Notes: generated by a model not told the origin, from the sequence alone. Counted from the stretch's first letter, positions 43,519 through 53,360 are shown. The stretch: DNA of 64,000 nucleotides from JAVVVD01 sp036652795 (GCA_036652795.1 JAVVVD010000002.1:186001-250000); one strand, 5' to 3'. Numbers and translations: made by a program.

Positions 43519-44646
43519 CTATAATGATTTTATATAGCAGCGTCTCCGCTTATGCTGCTCCTTGTCAAACAGCTTCCACTGTGCCTGAACCTTTTCATTA
43601 TACTCAAGCTGCGGGCCCGTTTCACCAAATAGCACATCGTTTTTGCATGCGCTCTCCAGCGCATGGCATAGTATTATCGCGTTTATTCCCAGCCCCTGAA
43701 GGTCTGGATGTACGGCAACAAGCAACATATCCTCAGTATCGTTAGGTTTGCTCAACGCCTTTAGTACACCTAACCACCCAAACGGCATTAGCCTGCCATG
43801 GCTCTTTTGCAGCGCCGTTGCCAGCGATGGAGCGCCAACGCCAAAAGCCACCATGTCTTCGTTTTGATCCATAACAAAGCACGCATAATCCGGGTTGACC
43901 AGCGGTATGAATTTTTTTGAATACTTTTTTATCTGCTTTTCCGTAAGCTCTACCACACCATACAGATCCGCATAGGCAATATTTACCAGTCGGAATACCT
44001 TCTCAACGTAGCTCCTATATTCGTAATTATGTTTTACCTTGGCAAGATGGTAGCTCCCGTGCTGCATTGCCCTCTCGGCAACACGTTTTAGCCGATCCAG
44101 CGCCTCATCCTGATCCGACAGCTTTATCAGATACTCCACCCAATCGGTGTCCTTTGCATAGCCTATCCGTTCCATGTGCGTATTGTAATACGGGTGATTA
44201 TAGTAGGTTATATACATGCCGCGCCGATCAAATCCCTCAACCAGCATGCCCTCGCGATCCAGATCGCAAAATCCCAGTGGTCCATGCACTTGCGTACATC
44301 CTTTTTCGCGCGCCAACCCTTCCACTGCGCCAAACAGCGCATCCACTACTTCAGCGTCATCAATAAAGTCTACCTGTGAAAAGCGCATACGCTTCTGCTT
44401 AAATTTTTCATTCGCTTTATGGCTGATTATGGCGCCTATTCGCCCCACTATCTGCCCATCTCTGTAAGCCAGAAAACACTTTGCATCACAATACTCAAAA
44501 GCTGGATTTTTTTTCCTATCCCAATCATCAAGATCATCCCCATACATGGCCGGCACGTACTGGGGCACGTCCTTATATAGCACATTGGGATAATCCACAA
44601 ACTTTCTTAAATCACGTTTTGTGGTTACTTCTTTTATTGTTATCAT
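43519..44646 (-). CDS. GNAT-like acetyltransferase family protein
   Basis: This 375-residue soluble protein begins MITIKEVTTKRDLRKFV. It contains GNAT-like elements: YRDGQIVGRIGAIISHKAN near residue 65-83 and, near residue 315, VAVHPDLQGLGINAII, which resembles the acetyl-CoA-binding signature with a degenerate P-loop. GGGGGAAT precedes the ATG at 44646. Large GNAT-like proteins of this sort are common in Clostridia and their substrates are unknown. Confidence 0.65.
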   Translation of the reverse strand: MITIKEVTTKRDLRKFVDYPNVLYKDVPQYVPAMYGDDLDDWDRKKNPAFEYCDAKCFLAYRDGQIVGRIGAIISHKANEKFKQKRMRFSQVDFIDDAEVVDALFGAVEGLAREKGCTQVHGPLGFCDLDREGMLVEGFDRRGMYITYYNHPYYNTHMERIGYAKDTDWVEYLIKLSDQDEALDRLKRVAERAMQHGSYHLAKVKHNYEYRSYVEKVFRLVNIAYADLYGVVELTEKQIKKYSKKFIPLVNPDYACFVMDQNEDMVAFGVGAPSLATALQKSHGRLMPFGWLGVLKALSKPNDTEDMLLVAVHPDLQGLGINAIILCHALESACKNDVLFGETGPQLEYNEKVQAQWKLFDKEQHKRRRCYIKSL

Positions 44647-44791
44647 TTTATTCCCCCAACCATATACTATATATATATATAATCCCAGACGGAGATAGTA
44701 TATCAGAATATGTTGAAATTTGCAAAACCATATCATCTTTCCGCATCATCTGACCGCATCATCCATCTGCAAATCCCTATAATGTCTGCAT

Positions 44792-44828
44792 CTACCATTC
44801 ACACCATCAATCGCTACCATTCACACCA
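44792..44828. repeat. 15-bp direct repeat, period 22
   Basis: CTACCATTCACACCA occurs at 44792-44806 and 44814-44828 upstream of the TM2 gene. A shorter CCGCATCATC pair lies at 44741-44750 and 44754-44763. Function unknown; one repeat could be a regulatory site. Confidence 0.5.
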
Positions 44829-44907
44829 AAATTGGTTTCAAAATGAACTTTTATTGTAAAGTCAATTGGCAGAATGTCCTGCAATATTAAATTAGGGGAG
44901 TAATATT

Positions 44908-45105
44908 ATGAGTAAAACAAGTGCAATTTTAGTCACATTCTTTTTAGGCGGCCTTGGTGTACATAGATTTATGGCCGGTAAAACCGGAACAGGTATTATC
45001 TGGCTGTTAACAGCTGGCTGTGTCGGCATCGGTTGGATGATAGATTTTTTCAAGGTTTGCACGGGCAAGTTCACCGATAAGTCCGGCAACGTTTGGGGCA
45101 AATAA
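44908..45105 (+). CDS. TM2 domain membrane protein
   Basis: This 65-residue protein has two helices with the TM2 pattern: LVTFFLGGLGVHRFMAGK, then GIIWLLTAGCVGIGWMIDFF. AGGGGAGTAATATT precedes the ATG. TM2 proteins are widespread, and no precise function is established. It is a single-gene unit followed by a strong terminator. Confidence 0.9.
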   Translation: MSKTSAILVTFFLGGLGVHRFMAGKTGTGIIWLLTAGCVGIGWMIDFFKVCTGKFTDKSGNVWGK

Positions 45106-45132
45106 TTTACTAAAATTTAAAAGCAAAACAAT

Positions 45133-45165
45133 TGAGGCTGTCCATTCGGACAGCCTCAGCTTTAT
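45133..45165. terminator. Bidirectional terminator between TM2 gene and groEL
   Basis: 11-bp stem TGAGGCTGTCC/GGACAGCCTCA (45133-45143 with 45148-45158), 4-nt loop. On the minus strand it is followed by T-rich sequence after groEL. Confidence 0.85.
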
Positions 45166-45185
45166 GTGCAGTTTTTTTGTTTTGA

Positions 45186-46817
45186 TCAATACATACCAGG
45201 GCCGCCCATACCTGCGCCTGCCGGCATTGCGGGTTCGGGAGCGGGGATATCGCACACAAGGCTTTCGGTGGTGAGCACCATAGCCGCTATGCTTGCCGCA
45301 TTCTGAAGTGCACTGCGTGTAACCTTTGTTGGGTCGATAATTCCTCTTTCGGCCATCATGCAGTATTCATCGTTCTTGGCGTCGTAGCCATAGCCGGGCT
45401 TATTGTTTTTCTTTATGTTTTCAACGATCACAGAACCCTCAAGTCCCGCGTTTGCAGCTATCTGGCGCACCGGCTCTTCCAGAGCGCGCACAACGATGGC
45501 AATACCTGTTTTATAGTCGCCCTCGGCGTTATCGGCAAGCTTGCGCACCCTGTCCATAACGTTAACAAGCGCTACTCCGCCACCAGGCACGATGCCCTCT
45601 TCCACAGCCGCACGTGTAGCATTGAGTGCATCCTCTATGCGCAGCTTAGCTTCCTTCATCTCAACCTCGGTGGCCGCGCCTACTGAGATCACCGCAACGC
45701 CACCAGCCAGTTTGGCCAAGCGCTCCTGCAGCTTTTCTTTATCGTAATCAGAGGTAGTCTCCTCTATCTGTGCCTTTATGGAGTTGATGCGAGCCTTTAT
45801 CTCTGATGGATCGCCTACGCCCTCAACGATTGTTGTGTTTTCCTTATCAACCTTGACCTGGCGCGCACTGCCCAGCATATCGACCGTTGTCTCCTTAAGG
45901 TCCATACCAAGCTCCTCAGAAATTACCTGGCCGCCGGTAAGTATGGCTATATCCTGTAGCATTGCCTTGCGCCTATCGCCAAATCCAGGTGCCTTAACCG
46001 CCACACATGTGAATGTTCCGCGCAGCTTGTTTACTACCAGTGTCGCAAGCGCCTCACCCTCAACATCCTCGGCAATGATGAGCAGCTTTTTGCCCTGCTG
46101 AACAACAGTTTCCAACAGTGGCAGTATCTCCTGAATATTGCTTATCTTCTTCTCGGTGATGAGTATATACGGGTTCTCCAGCACGGCCTCCATCTTGTCG
46201 GTATTCGTTACCATATATGCCGAAGCATAGCCGCGATCGAACTGCATGCCTTCTACGATATTCAGCTCCGTTTTCATGGTCTTGGATTCTTCAACCGTGA
46301 TTACGCCATCGTTGCCGACCTTCTCCATAGCATCGCTTATAAGTGCGCCAACGTTATCATCGCTCGCTGAGATTGATGCAACCTGCGCGATTGCCTGCTT
46401 GTTTTCAACCGGCTTGCTCAGATCCTTAATGCCGTTGACAGCCTCTTTAACAGCCGCCTCTATACCGCGCTTAAGACCCATTGGGTTTGCACCAGCCGCC
46501 ACGTTCTTCATGCCCTCACGGATCATTGCCTGCGCTAGCAGTGTAGCTGTGGTAGTACCATCGCCGGCCACATCATTGGTCTTGGTGGCGACTTCTTTAA
46601 TAAGCTGTGCACCCATGTTTTCAAACGGATCCTCAAGCTCTATCTCCTTTGCGATAGTAACACCGTCGTTTGTGATCATAGGTGAGCCGTATTTCTTATC
46701 CAGTACCACATTGCGACCCTTTGGCCCCAACGTAATTTTGACGGTATCCGCCAGTGCATTCATGCCAGTTTCCAGTGCGCGTCGTGCTTCTTCTCCGTAT
46801 TTGAGCTGCTTAGCCAT
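45186..46817 (-). CDS. groEL: Chaperonin GroEL
   Basis: This 543-residue chaperonin has the family signatures throughout (GPKGRNVVLDKKYGSP, DGTTTATLLAQAM) and the ATP-binding Asp, and ends in a Gly/Met-rich tail (GAGMGGPGMY). It forms the double-ring folding machine with GroES. It follows groES by 26 bp in the CIRCE-controlled operon. Confidence 0.98.
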   Translation of the reverse strand: MAKQLKYGEEARRALETGMNALADTVKITLGPKGRNVVLDKKYGSPMITNDGVTIAKEIELEDPFENMGAQLIKEVATKTNDVAGDGTTTATLLAQAMIREGMKNVAAGANPMGLKRGIEAAVKEAVNGIKDLSKPVENKQAIAQVASISASDDNVGALISDAMEKVGNDGVITVEESKTMKTELNIVEGMQFDRGYASAYMVTNTDKMEAVLENPYILITEKKISNIQEILPLLETVVQQGKKLLIIAEDVEGEALATLVVNKLRGTFTCVAVKAPGFGDRRKAMLQDIAILTGGQVISEELGMDLKETTVDMLGSARQVKVDKENTTIVEGVGDPSEIKARINSIKAQIEETTSDYDKEKLQERLAKLAGGVAVISVGAATEVEMKEAKLRIEDALNATRAAVEEGIVPGGGVALVNVMDRVRKLADNAEGDYKTGIAIVVRALEEPVRQIAANAGLEGSVIVENIKKNNKPGYGYDAKNDEYCMMAERGIIDPTKVTRSALQNAASIAAMVLTTESLVCDIPAPEPAMPAGAGMGGPGMY

Positions 46818-46843
46818 ATCAATATCCTCCGTTATTTCTGTTA

Positions 46844-47128
46844 TTATTCTACTACTGCCAGTATGTCGTTCTGACGCACAATGATGTATTCCTCACCGTC
46901 CAGCTTGACCTCTGTGCCGGCATATTTTGAGAATATCACCTTATCGCCAACCTTGACGTGCATAACGATCTCCTTGCCGTCTACATTGCCGCCCGGGCCT
47001 ACCGCAACGATATCGCTCATGACCGGTTTTTCCTTAGCGCTGCCGGTAAGAATTATGCCGCTCTTGGTGGTTTCTTCAGCTTCTGCGCTCTTTAATACTA
47101 CTCTGTCTGCAAGTGGTTTGAGATTCAT
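46844..47128 (-). CDS. groES: Co-chaperonin GroES
   Basis: This 94-residue protein has the GroES start LKPLADRVVLKSAEAEE and the mobile loop region TKSGIILTGSAKEKP. The ATG at 47128 follows GGAGG. It is the first gene of the groESL operon, with a CIRCE operator upstream. Confidence 0.98.
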   Translation of the reverse strand: MNLKPLADRVVLKSAEAEETTKSGIILTGSAKEKPVMSDIVAVGPGGNVDGKEIVMHVKVGDKVIFSKYAGTEVKLDGEEYIIVRQNDILAVVE

Positions 47129-47175
47129 GTTTGTGCCTCCTTGATATTTTAAGTTATTATGTGTGCTTTGTAGCA

Positions 47176-47241
47176 TTAGCACTCATTCATCAAGAGTGCT
47201 AACAACGGTGTTATAATAACGCAATCATGCGGATATTTCAA
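47176..47241 (-). promoter_or_regulatory. CIRCE operator and groESL promoter
   Basis: TTAGCACTC-N9-GAGTGCTAA (47176-47202) is a perfect CIRCE element, bound by HrcA. Upstream on the minus strand TTGAAA (47236-47241), 17 bp, TATTAT (47213-47218). This predicts heat-shock control by HrcA. Confidence 0.93.
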
Positions 47242-47331
47242 GTGTCTTAGCAGATTTTCACATTTGTTTCGCAATTTACATAATTTTGCGCGAATGGTAT
47301 ACTGGGTTAACCAATCGTGGAGGTAATTATG

Positions 47332-47793
47332 ATGGCCAAATTTGATAAGTGGGATGAGCGTTTTATGCAGTTAGCGGCTACTATAGGCTCATGGTCAAGC
47401 TGCTACCAGGACAATAGAAAAATAGGCGCAGTAATAGTGCGCAACAAACGTATATTGACAACTGGGTATAACGGCGCGCCCGCCGGAATAACAAGCTGCG
47501 TCGAACGCGGCGAATGTATGCGCCGTAAGTTGAATATTCCAAGCGGCACAAAGCATGAGCTTTGTTATGCCATACATGCGGAGCAAAACGCCATAATACA
47601 GGCAGCAAAGCTAGGGCTTACAATCGAGGGCGCAACGCTTTATTGCACACACCAACCGTGTGTAATTTGCGCCAAGATGATAGTCAATTCCGGAATATCC
47701 ATGGTGATATACGGCGAAGGCTATCCCGATGAATTCGCGCTTGAAATTTTTAAGCTCTCAGGCGTTGAACTGCTGAAATATGATGCAACCTAA
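47332..47793 (+). CDS. Deoxycytidylate (dCMP) deaminase
   Basis: This 153-residue zinc enzyme has the CDA motifs: catalytic HAEQNAI and zinc ligands in QPCVICAKMIVNSGI, and an extra Cys/His-rich insert (CVERGECMRR) typical of dCMP deaminase/ComE-like proteins. It makes dUMP for thymidylate synthesis. I choose ATG 47332, 8 nt after GGAGG; an ATG at 47329 is also possible. Confidence 0.92.
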   Translation: MAKFDKWDERFMQLAATIGSWSSCYQDNRKIGAVIVRNKRILTTGYNGAPAGITSCVERGECMRRKLNIPSGTKHELCYAIHAEQNAIIQAAKLGLTIEGATLYCTHQPCVICAKMIVNSGISMVIYGEGYPDEFALEIFKLSGVELLKYDAT

Positions 47794-47849
47794 ACGGCTT
47801 ATATTGAGTCATATATAATAGAAAAACTTAACTTCAAGGAGGAGCAAAA

Positions 47850-49097
47850 ATGAAAAAGCTCAAAATTCTGCCGCTGCTTCTAGCGGCTTTGATGTTGTTT
47901 GGCTGCGCGCAAGGACCTAGTGATAATAATCAGGCAATAACTGATGTTGACTACCCCACACCTACAACACCCGCCGACCAACCCGCAATTACAATTCCCG
48001 AGGATTATCTTAGCGCTATAGAGGATTTTTCCGCTTTTTCCGCAGGCACACTTATGTCTGAAAGCAAGCTGGAAAATGAGCTGTATTCCCCTGCCAGCCT
48101 GTATTTTGCGCTGGCGATGCTTACTGAATGCGCTTGCGGCGAAACCAAGGCACAGCTTCTTTCTACGCTTGGCGTACCAGAGGATTCACTTGCCGCCAAC
48201 ACCCAAGCACTCTACAAACTGCTCTCCTGCAATGATGCCGCAAGCAACTGCGCCCTGTATAACTCCGCATGGCTGAGTGACGCATTCTCCTTCAAGCAAG
48301 CAACAACGGACAAGCTTGCCAAAGATTATTTTACCGAATGCTTCACCACGGATTTCTTTGGCAGCAAGTATACGGCTGATATCTCCAAATGGATATCCGA
48401 GCACACAAATGGCATGCTCGGCAGCGACAGCGCAGCCTTTGAGGTTTCGCCGGATACTGCGATGCTGCTTTTCAATACAATATATTATAAGGATGAATGG
48501 AAGACGCAGTTTGATAAGGCCAATACGCAGGATGGTGATTTCGCCAGCGCTGACGGCGGCACTACCACCTGTGAATTCATGAACAGCAAGGTCACGGGCG
48601 GCTTCCTCGATTATGACAGCTTTACGGCGGCGAGCCTTGGGCTTAAGAATGGTGAAATCCGTTTTATACTGCCCGACGAAGGCGTTTCTCCATACGATAT
48701 AATAAGCGACCGTGAGTTGCTGCGTGCGGCGCTATTCACACCCGCCGATGTCTTTGGCAGCATCACCTGGCAGATTCCCAATCTTGACTACGCTTCCACA
48801 TTGCAGCTTACTGACATGCTTGGCGAAATGGGGGTAACTGATGCGCTTTCGCCTGAATATGCTGATTTTTCCGCATTAAGCGATAATGATATATTCCTCA
48901 GCGGCGCACTGCAACAGAGCAGGGTATCACTTAATGAAAATGGAGTTGAAGCCGCCACCTATACGGAGCTATTACTTGACGGTAGCGATGCGCCATCGGA
49001 CGGACATGCTGAAATGCTGCTCACGCGTCCTTTCATATACGTTATATCCCGCAATGGCATACCCATGTTTGTGGGCGTAATCAACGAAATGGAATAA
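47850..49097 (+). CDS. Lipoprotein serpin (serine protease inhibitor family)
   Basis: This 415-residue protein has a lipoprotein signal (MKKLKILPLLLAALMLFGC), a Thr/Pro linker, and then a serpin fold from about residue 50. Family markers are NELYSPASLYFALAML, LLFNTIYYKDEWKTQF, the hinge LNENGVEAATYTE (near residue 365) and the C-terminal RPFIYVISRNGIPMFVGVI. The hinge keeps the E-x-G-x-E-A-A core of inhibitory serpins but has Val at P14 and Tyr at P9, so inhibition is uncertain. Tethering outside the membrane suggests protection against host or neighbour proteases. AAGGAGG precedes the ATG. Confidence 0.9.
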   Translation: MKKLKILPLLLAALMLFGCAQGPSDNNQAITDVDYPTPTTPADQPAITIPEDYLSAIEDFSAFSAGTLMSESKLENELYSPASLYFALAMLTECACGETKAQLLSTLGVPEDSLAANTQALYKLLSCNDAASNCALYNSAWLSDAFSFKQATTDKLAKDYFTECFTTDFFGSKYTADISKWISEHTNGMLGSDSAAFEVSPDTAMLLFNTIYYKDEWKTQFDKANTQDGDFASADGGTTTCEFMNSKVTGGFLDYDSFTAASLGLKNGEIRFILPDEGVSPYDIISDRELLRAALFTPADVFGSITWQIPNLDYASTLQLTDMLGEMGVTDALSPEYADFSALSDNDIFLSGALQQSRVSLNENGVEAATYTELLLDGSDAPSDGHAEMLLTRPFIYVISRNGIPMFVGVINEME

Positions 49098-49112
49098 GAT
49101 ATTGTACAGATA

Positions 49113-49150
49113 AAGTTAAAGGGTTCATTACTGAACCCTTTAACTTTTGC
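49113..49150 (+). terminator. Terminator of the serpin gene
   Basis: Perfect 15-bp stem (49113-49127 with 49132-49146), 4-nt loop, followed by TTTT. It could also serve the convergent gene on the minus strand. Confidence 0.85.
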
Positions 49151-49178
49151 ATAGTATATCATTGAAACCAGAGATTTT

Positions 49179-52100
49179 CTAATTCATCGTCAATCTAACA
49201 TATCCATAGGTCTTATCCGATTTTATAAAGCACCATCCATTTAGTTCATAAAGCATCATTACCGATACACCGCTTTCCAGTGATTTCATCACAGCTGAAT
49301 TGGTGTTTGCATTGCTGTATACATCCATCGGTATATTTGTTGTTGCCATCCGCATCTCGCTGCTTGCACTCACCTCTGGTACGCCTGTGGTACCGGCGCC
49401 TGTTATTGTGAGATATGGCTTGTTTATAAAGCCCGTTTTCCCTTCATGCAGCACATAGTACCATTCGTCACACTTGCCAAACACAGTGAGCTGTGTGTTA
49501 GTATCCAGCGTTCTATACACAGCGCTGCTGGTTGACGGCTCGCTACGGAAATTCACGCGGGATATCACCTTGCCCTGCGCAGGCACTACCGTGCCAACAA
49601 CGATTGGCGGCACGGTTGGTGAAGCTGTTGTGCCAGGAACAGGCGTTGGAGAAGCTGTTGGGGTTGTGCCAGGCGGCGGAGTAATTGTGGAGGTCTGCTT
49701 AACGTATTCCGCATAGAGATAGCCGCGCGCACCCTTGTATTCAACCTCATACCAGCCATTTTTGAGCGAATACAGTGTAACCGTAACGCCTTTTTTAAAC
49801 TGACTCAGTTTTTTGGATGAGGTAGACGGCGCTTCACGGAAGTTCACCGTGGCGGTAATCATACCCGTACCGATAGCCTGATTGCTTTCCCCCGCACCAG
49901 GCTTACCTCCGCCGTCCGGAGCCTGCGTGATGCTTACATATTTGCCGCTCACATACCCCGACTTACCCGCAGTCGTTGTAACGCTGTACCAGCCATTTAT
50001 TGAACCTGTTATAGTCAACTGCGTCCCCTTTGCCAGTATGCCCAGCGATGCATACTGCGTGGATGGGCCATTTCTAAGGTTTACACCGCCGGTTGTTACG
50101 CCCTTGCCTTTCCCATCCGTATTACCTCCAGAGATGCCCGTGAGTTTTACATAATCCTTATATACATACCCATACTGGCTGCCAATCAATACATAGCACC
50201 AGTCGCCATGTGTGCTTATCATACCCAATCCGGTATCCTTGGCAAGCTTGCCCAGCGATTTTGCGCCTGTGGAAGGGCCGCTGCGGAAGTTTACGCCCAC
50301 ACCTGTGATTATGCCGGTCTGTGTTGACGTACCCGGAGTTGCTGACGGAGTTGGTGAGGTTCCAGGAGAAACCGTTGGCGCGGGGCTGGCGTTGCCCGTT
50401 ACTTTAACATATCCGCCGCTGATGTAGCCTATTTTGCCATCTGCCATACAATAGAACCAATCTCCTATGGTTCCAAACAGCGATAGCTTAGTGCCCTTTT
50501 GCAACTTCATAAAGCTCAGATTGCTAACCGCTGGACCGCTGCGGAAGTTCACGCCTGTGCCCGTTACCTCGCCATAGCCTATCACCGGCGGCATACCCGT
50601 ATCCGGCGTTGGCGTTGGCGTATTATCCGGTGATATCACGCCGCCATCCGGCGTTGGCGTTGGGTATCCCGTTATCGCTATATAGGATGATGATATATAC
50701 CCCTCTGTTCCATTTGCTATTACCTTATACCAGCTTCCTATCAGTCCCAACACGTCCACCTTTGTATTTTTAGCCAGCGAAGCAATATAGCCATAGTTTG
50801 TGCCCGGGCCTTTTCGAAGTTTAACACCGCTGCCCGTAACGTTGCCATATGACATAATCTGGCCGGGGGCTGTAGTTGGTGCGGCGGCGGTATATTTGAG
50901 ATAATCCTCGGATATGTAACCGGCATGATTATCATACACAGCATACGCCCAGCCATTAGCGCGGCTGTATACCTGCACCTGCGTCCCGGTCGGTATTGTG
51001 CATATCCGTTTGGACGAAGAATCTGCCGATTTTCTAAAGTTAACGTTACCTGTAGTAACAGCCGTCACAAACTCACCCGTTGGCATCTCGCTGTTATTCA
51101 CGGGATTCGTTGGTGAGTTCACATTTATCGTAGCCCAGCTTGCATTAGGATAATAGAAGTTGAGTATCTGTTTATAGCTTTCGCCATTGCTAGCGCGCTG
51201 CTGCGCACCTCGCTGGCTCATACCCACGCCGTGACCCCATCGAGCATGGTAAATATAATACATGCTTTTATCATTGTTATATTCGCCCCAATATACGCGC
51301 AGCGAAGCATTGGATACCACCCCATATGTATATAGTTCTGCAAGCTTAAAGCTGACCTCAACATCATCGTACTGCGCGCTGATGTTGTTATCATAGTCCA
51401 ACGCAAATACGCGCATCTTTACAGTGGCCTTTGTAAGGTTGCGAGTTGTTCCTTTAAACGCAGGCGAGCTTGTCTGTGCCGAGTATATTGTGTCGATGTA
51501 ATTTACATTGGAATCATTTAGCGTGGCCTGCGCTTTTAGCAGCAAAAACGCCATTATTGCGCTATCGTTGCCAGAGCTCTGCACATTGCCCATTGGAATG
51601 CGAACTACTTCCTTATTGCTCCATGTGTTTGCCATATCGGGATCATCTATGCTTACTCCATACCCTCCATTAGGCCTGCCCTGACCTGACCATGCGTATG
51701 TGGGATAATTGGTTTCGCCTCCGTTTGAGGCCGCATAATATGTTGACAGTATCGCCCCATTATATGTAAGCACCTCTGTAAGCGTTGAATCCACTGCGGC
51801 TATAACATTGGAGTAGCTGCTGTTGTAGCCCTTATACACCTGATCCGCAGAGGTATCGCCTATATAATATTCGCCATTGACATTCATCCTTGTAAGCACG
51901 TAGCACTTGGCCGCTATCGCTTGGCTTTTAAGCGCCTCTATGGGGAATGAATCGCTCATCTCATACCCCACAACCCCATATAGATAGTGTGCGAGCGGCA
52001 CCTCGTTTACAACCTGTATATAGCCGCTGCTTGTTGCCCTGATGTTGAAATGCCCAAGATAATAGCGGCTGTTAAGCGATATATATCCCGCGCTGCGCTC

Positions 52101-52400
52101 CACATTTGCCCGCCTAATGGACAGTGAGCTGCCAGAGTATATCTCGCCAAGCTCTGAATGTATCAGCGTTACACTGTCTGTCCCGTCTGCGCGCACTGTA
52201 AGCGTGCCGCCTGAAAACTTTGCTCCGTTCTCCGCTATAAAGTAATCGCCCCGTACATACATCGTGATGGCGGTAGCATTGTTTGTTGTAAGCTTCACCT
52301 TTATCCAACTGTAATCCGTTGCAGCCTGAGCCGTCGTTACCGTTGGCATCAGTGCAGCTAAGATCAGCACCGACAGAACCAGCGACAGTATCCTTCGCAT
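49179..52400 (-). CDS. SpoIID/LytB-domain protein with eight SH3b repeats
   Basis: This 1073-residue secreted protein has a signal peptide ending ...TTAQAA (about residue 27), then a SpoIID/LytB domain at about 100-420 (VPLAHYLYGVVGYEMSDSFP, EALKSQAIAAKCYVLTR, and the ending GHGVGMSQRGAQQRASNGES). Eight SH3b/SH3_3 repeats of about 60 residues follow to the C-terminus, most with the V(N/K)(F/L)R..P consensus, joined by Pro/Thr-rich linkers. SpoIID-type proteins cleave or activate cleavage of peptidoglycan glycan strands in sporulation; SH3b repeats bind cell wall. AAGGGG precedes the ATG. Confidence 0.92.
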   Translation of the reverse strand: MRRILSLVLSVLILAALMPTVTTAQAATDYSWIKVKLTTNNATAITMYVRGDYFIAENGAKFSGGTLTVRADGTDSVTLIHSELGEIYSGSSLSIRRANVERSAGYISLNSRYYLGHFNIRATSSGYIQVVNEVPLAHYLYGVVGYEMSDSFPIEALKSQAIAAKCYVLTRMNVNGEYYIGDTSADQVYKGYNSSYSNVIAAVDSTLTEVLTYNGAILSTYYAASNGGETNYPTYAWSGQGRPNGGYGVSIDDPDMANTWSNKEVVRIPMGNVQSSGNDSAIMAFLLLKAQATLNDSNVNYIDTIYSAQTSSPAFKGTTRNLTKATVKMRVFALDYDNNISAQYDDVEVSFKLAELYTYGVVSNASLRVYWGEYNNDKSMYYIYHARWGHGVGMSQRGAQQRASNGESYKQILNFYYPNASWATINVNSPTNPVNNSEMPTGEFVTAVTTGNVNFRKSADSSSKRICTIPTGTQVQVYSRANGWAYAVYDNHAGYISEDYLKYTAAAPTTAPGQIMSYGNVTGSGVKLRKGPGTNYGYIASLAKNTKVDVLGLIGSWYKVIANGTEGYISSSYIAITGYPTPTPDGGVISPDNTPTPTPDTGMPPVIGYGEVTGTGVNFRSGPAVSNLSFMKLQKGTKLSLFGTIGDWFYCMADGKIGYISGGYVKVTGNASPAPTVSPGTSPTPSATPGTSTQTGIITGVGVNFRSGPSTGAKSLGKLAKDTGLGMISTHGDWCYVLIGSQYGYVYKDYVKLTGISGGNTDGKGKGVTTGGVNLRNGPSTQYASLGILAKGTQLTITGSINGWYSVTTTAGKSGYVSGKYVSITQAPDGGGKPGAGESNQAIGTGMITATVNFREAPSTSSKKLSQFKKGVTVTLYSLKNGWYEVEYKGARGYLYAEYVKQTSTITPPPGTTPTASPTPVPGTTASPTVPPIVVGTVVPAQGKVISRVNFRSEPSTSSAVYRTLDTNTQLTVFGKCDEWYYVLHEGKTGFINKPYLTITGAGTTGVPEVSASSEMRMATTNIPMDVYSNANTNSAVMKSLESGVSVMMLYELNGWCFIKSDKTYGYVRLTMN

Positions 52401-52669
52401 ATGTATCCCCTTGCCTTTTATATTTATCAGATCGTGATTTTATGCCCGTCAGGCAACAGCTTGTTTTTAAATATATTTATTAATTCTACCATATATGGTA
52501 TAGCTTGTGTAGGGAAAAGCGGCGTATTAAGTATTTGTTCATATATTCCCATATTTATGGGTATGCTGGCGTTTATTGACTTATAAAATCCATTAGCCTA
52601 TAATACCAATAGCATATAATTAAATTTTTTAAATGAAAATTTTAGAAATGAAATTTGGAGGTAAATCCT

Positions 52670-53257
52670 ATGGATCTTAAAAATGAGCTTACAAAGCAAC
52701 TGATGGATGATAATTCTGTAAAGGCGCTTAGCAAAACCTCAGGCGCAAAACCAAAACAGGTTGAAACCATAATCAATGCGGCTGTGCCTATGCTGCTTCA
52801 AGGTATGCGTAGCAATGCGTCAAGCTCAAAGGGCGCTGAATCGCTGCTTGGCGCGCTTACCTCACACGCGGGCGATGATACCAGCGATATTGGTGCTTTC
52901 CTTGAAAAAGCCGATATCAATGACGGCAGTAAGATACTAGGGCATCTGCTTGGCGGCAGCAAGGAAAAAATCGAAACCGGCATCGCCAAAAAAACCGGCA
53001 CCTCAGACAAACAGGTATCCGACATACTTTCATCGCTTGCCCCTGCCCTGCTGAGCCTTATGGGTTCTAAAACGCAGGAAACCGGCACAAAGGCCGATGG
53101 GCTCGGCGGACTTGTTGGCAATCTTTTAGGCGGTGATGACGATGGTTTTGGTCTGGATGATATAGCCGAATTGTTGTTAAGCGGAAAAGGCAAGGGCAAA
53201 AAAACCTCCTCTGCCGGCAGCCTGCTTTCAGCTATAGGCAATTTGTTTGATGATTGA
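52670..53257 (+). CDS. DUF937 domain protein
   Basis: This 195-residue soluble protein begins MDLKNELTKQLMDDNSVKAL and contains VETIINAAVPMLLQGM and VSDILSSLAPALLSLMG. These are the repeated helical elements of the DUF937 (YidB-like) family, with long Gly/Ser/Asp-rich linkers. TTGGAGG lies before the ATG at 52670. The family has no established biochemical role. Confidence 0.8.
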   Translation: MDLKNELTKQLMDDNSVKALSKTSGAKPKQVETIINAAVPMLLQGMRSNASSSKGAESLLGALTSHAGDDTSDIGAFLEKADINDGSKILGHLLGGSKEKIETGIAKKTGTSDKQVSDILSSLAPALLSLMGSKTQETGTKADGLGGLVGNLLGGDDDGFGLDDIAELLLSGKGKGKKTSSAGSLLSAIGNLFDD

Positions 53258-53280
53258 GCTTGAAAAGCCAGCAATAATTT

Positions 53281-53312
53281 AGGGCATATGCCACAGCGCA
53301 TATGCCCTATTT
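53281..53312 (+). terminator. Terminator after the DUF937 gene
   Basis: 11-bp stem AGGGCATATGC/GCATATGCCCT (53281-53291 with 53298-53308), 6-nt loop, followed by ATTTG. Confidence 0.75.
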
Positions 53313-53360
53313 GCTACTATATATAAAGTGCGTGTTCACACACCAACACTGCCCCTTATA

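Noticed and set aside
49200..51060. DNA-level tandem repeats in the SpoIID gene
   Set aside because: They are SH3b protein repeats and Pro/Thr linkers, already explained by the coding sequence; the DNA copies are diverged.
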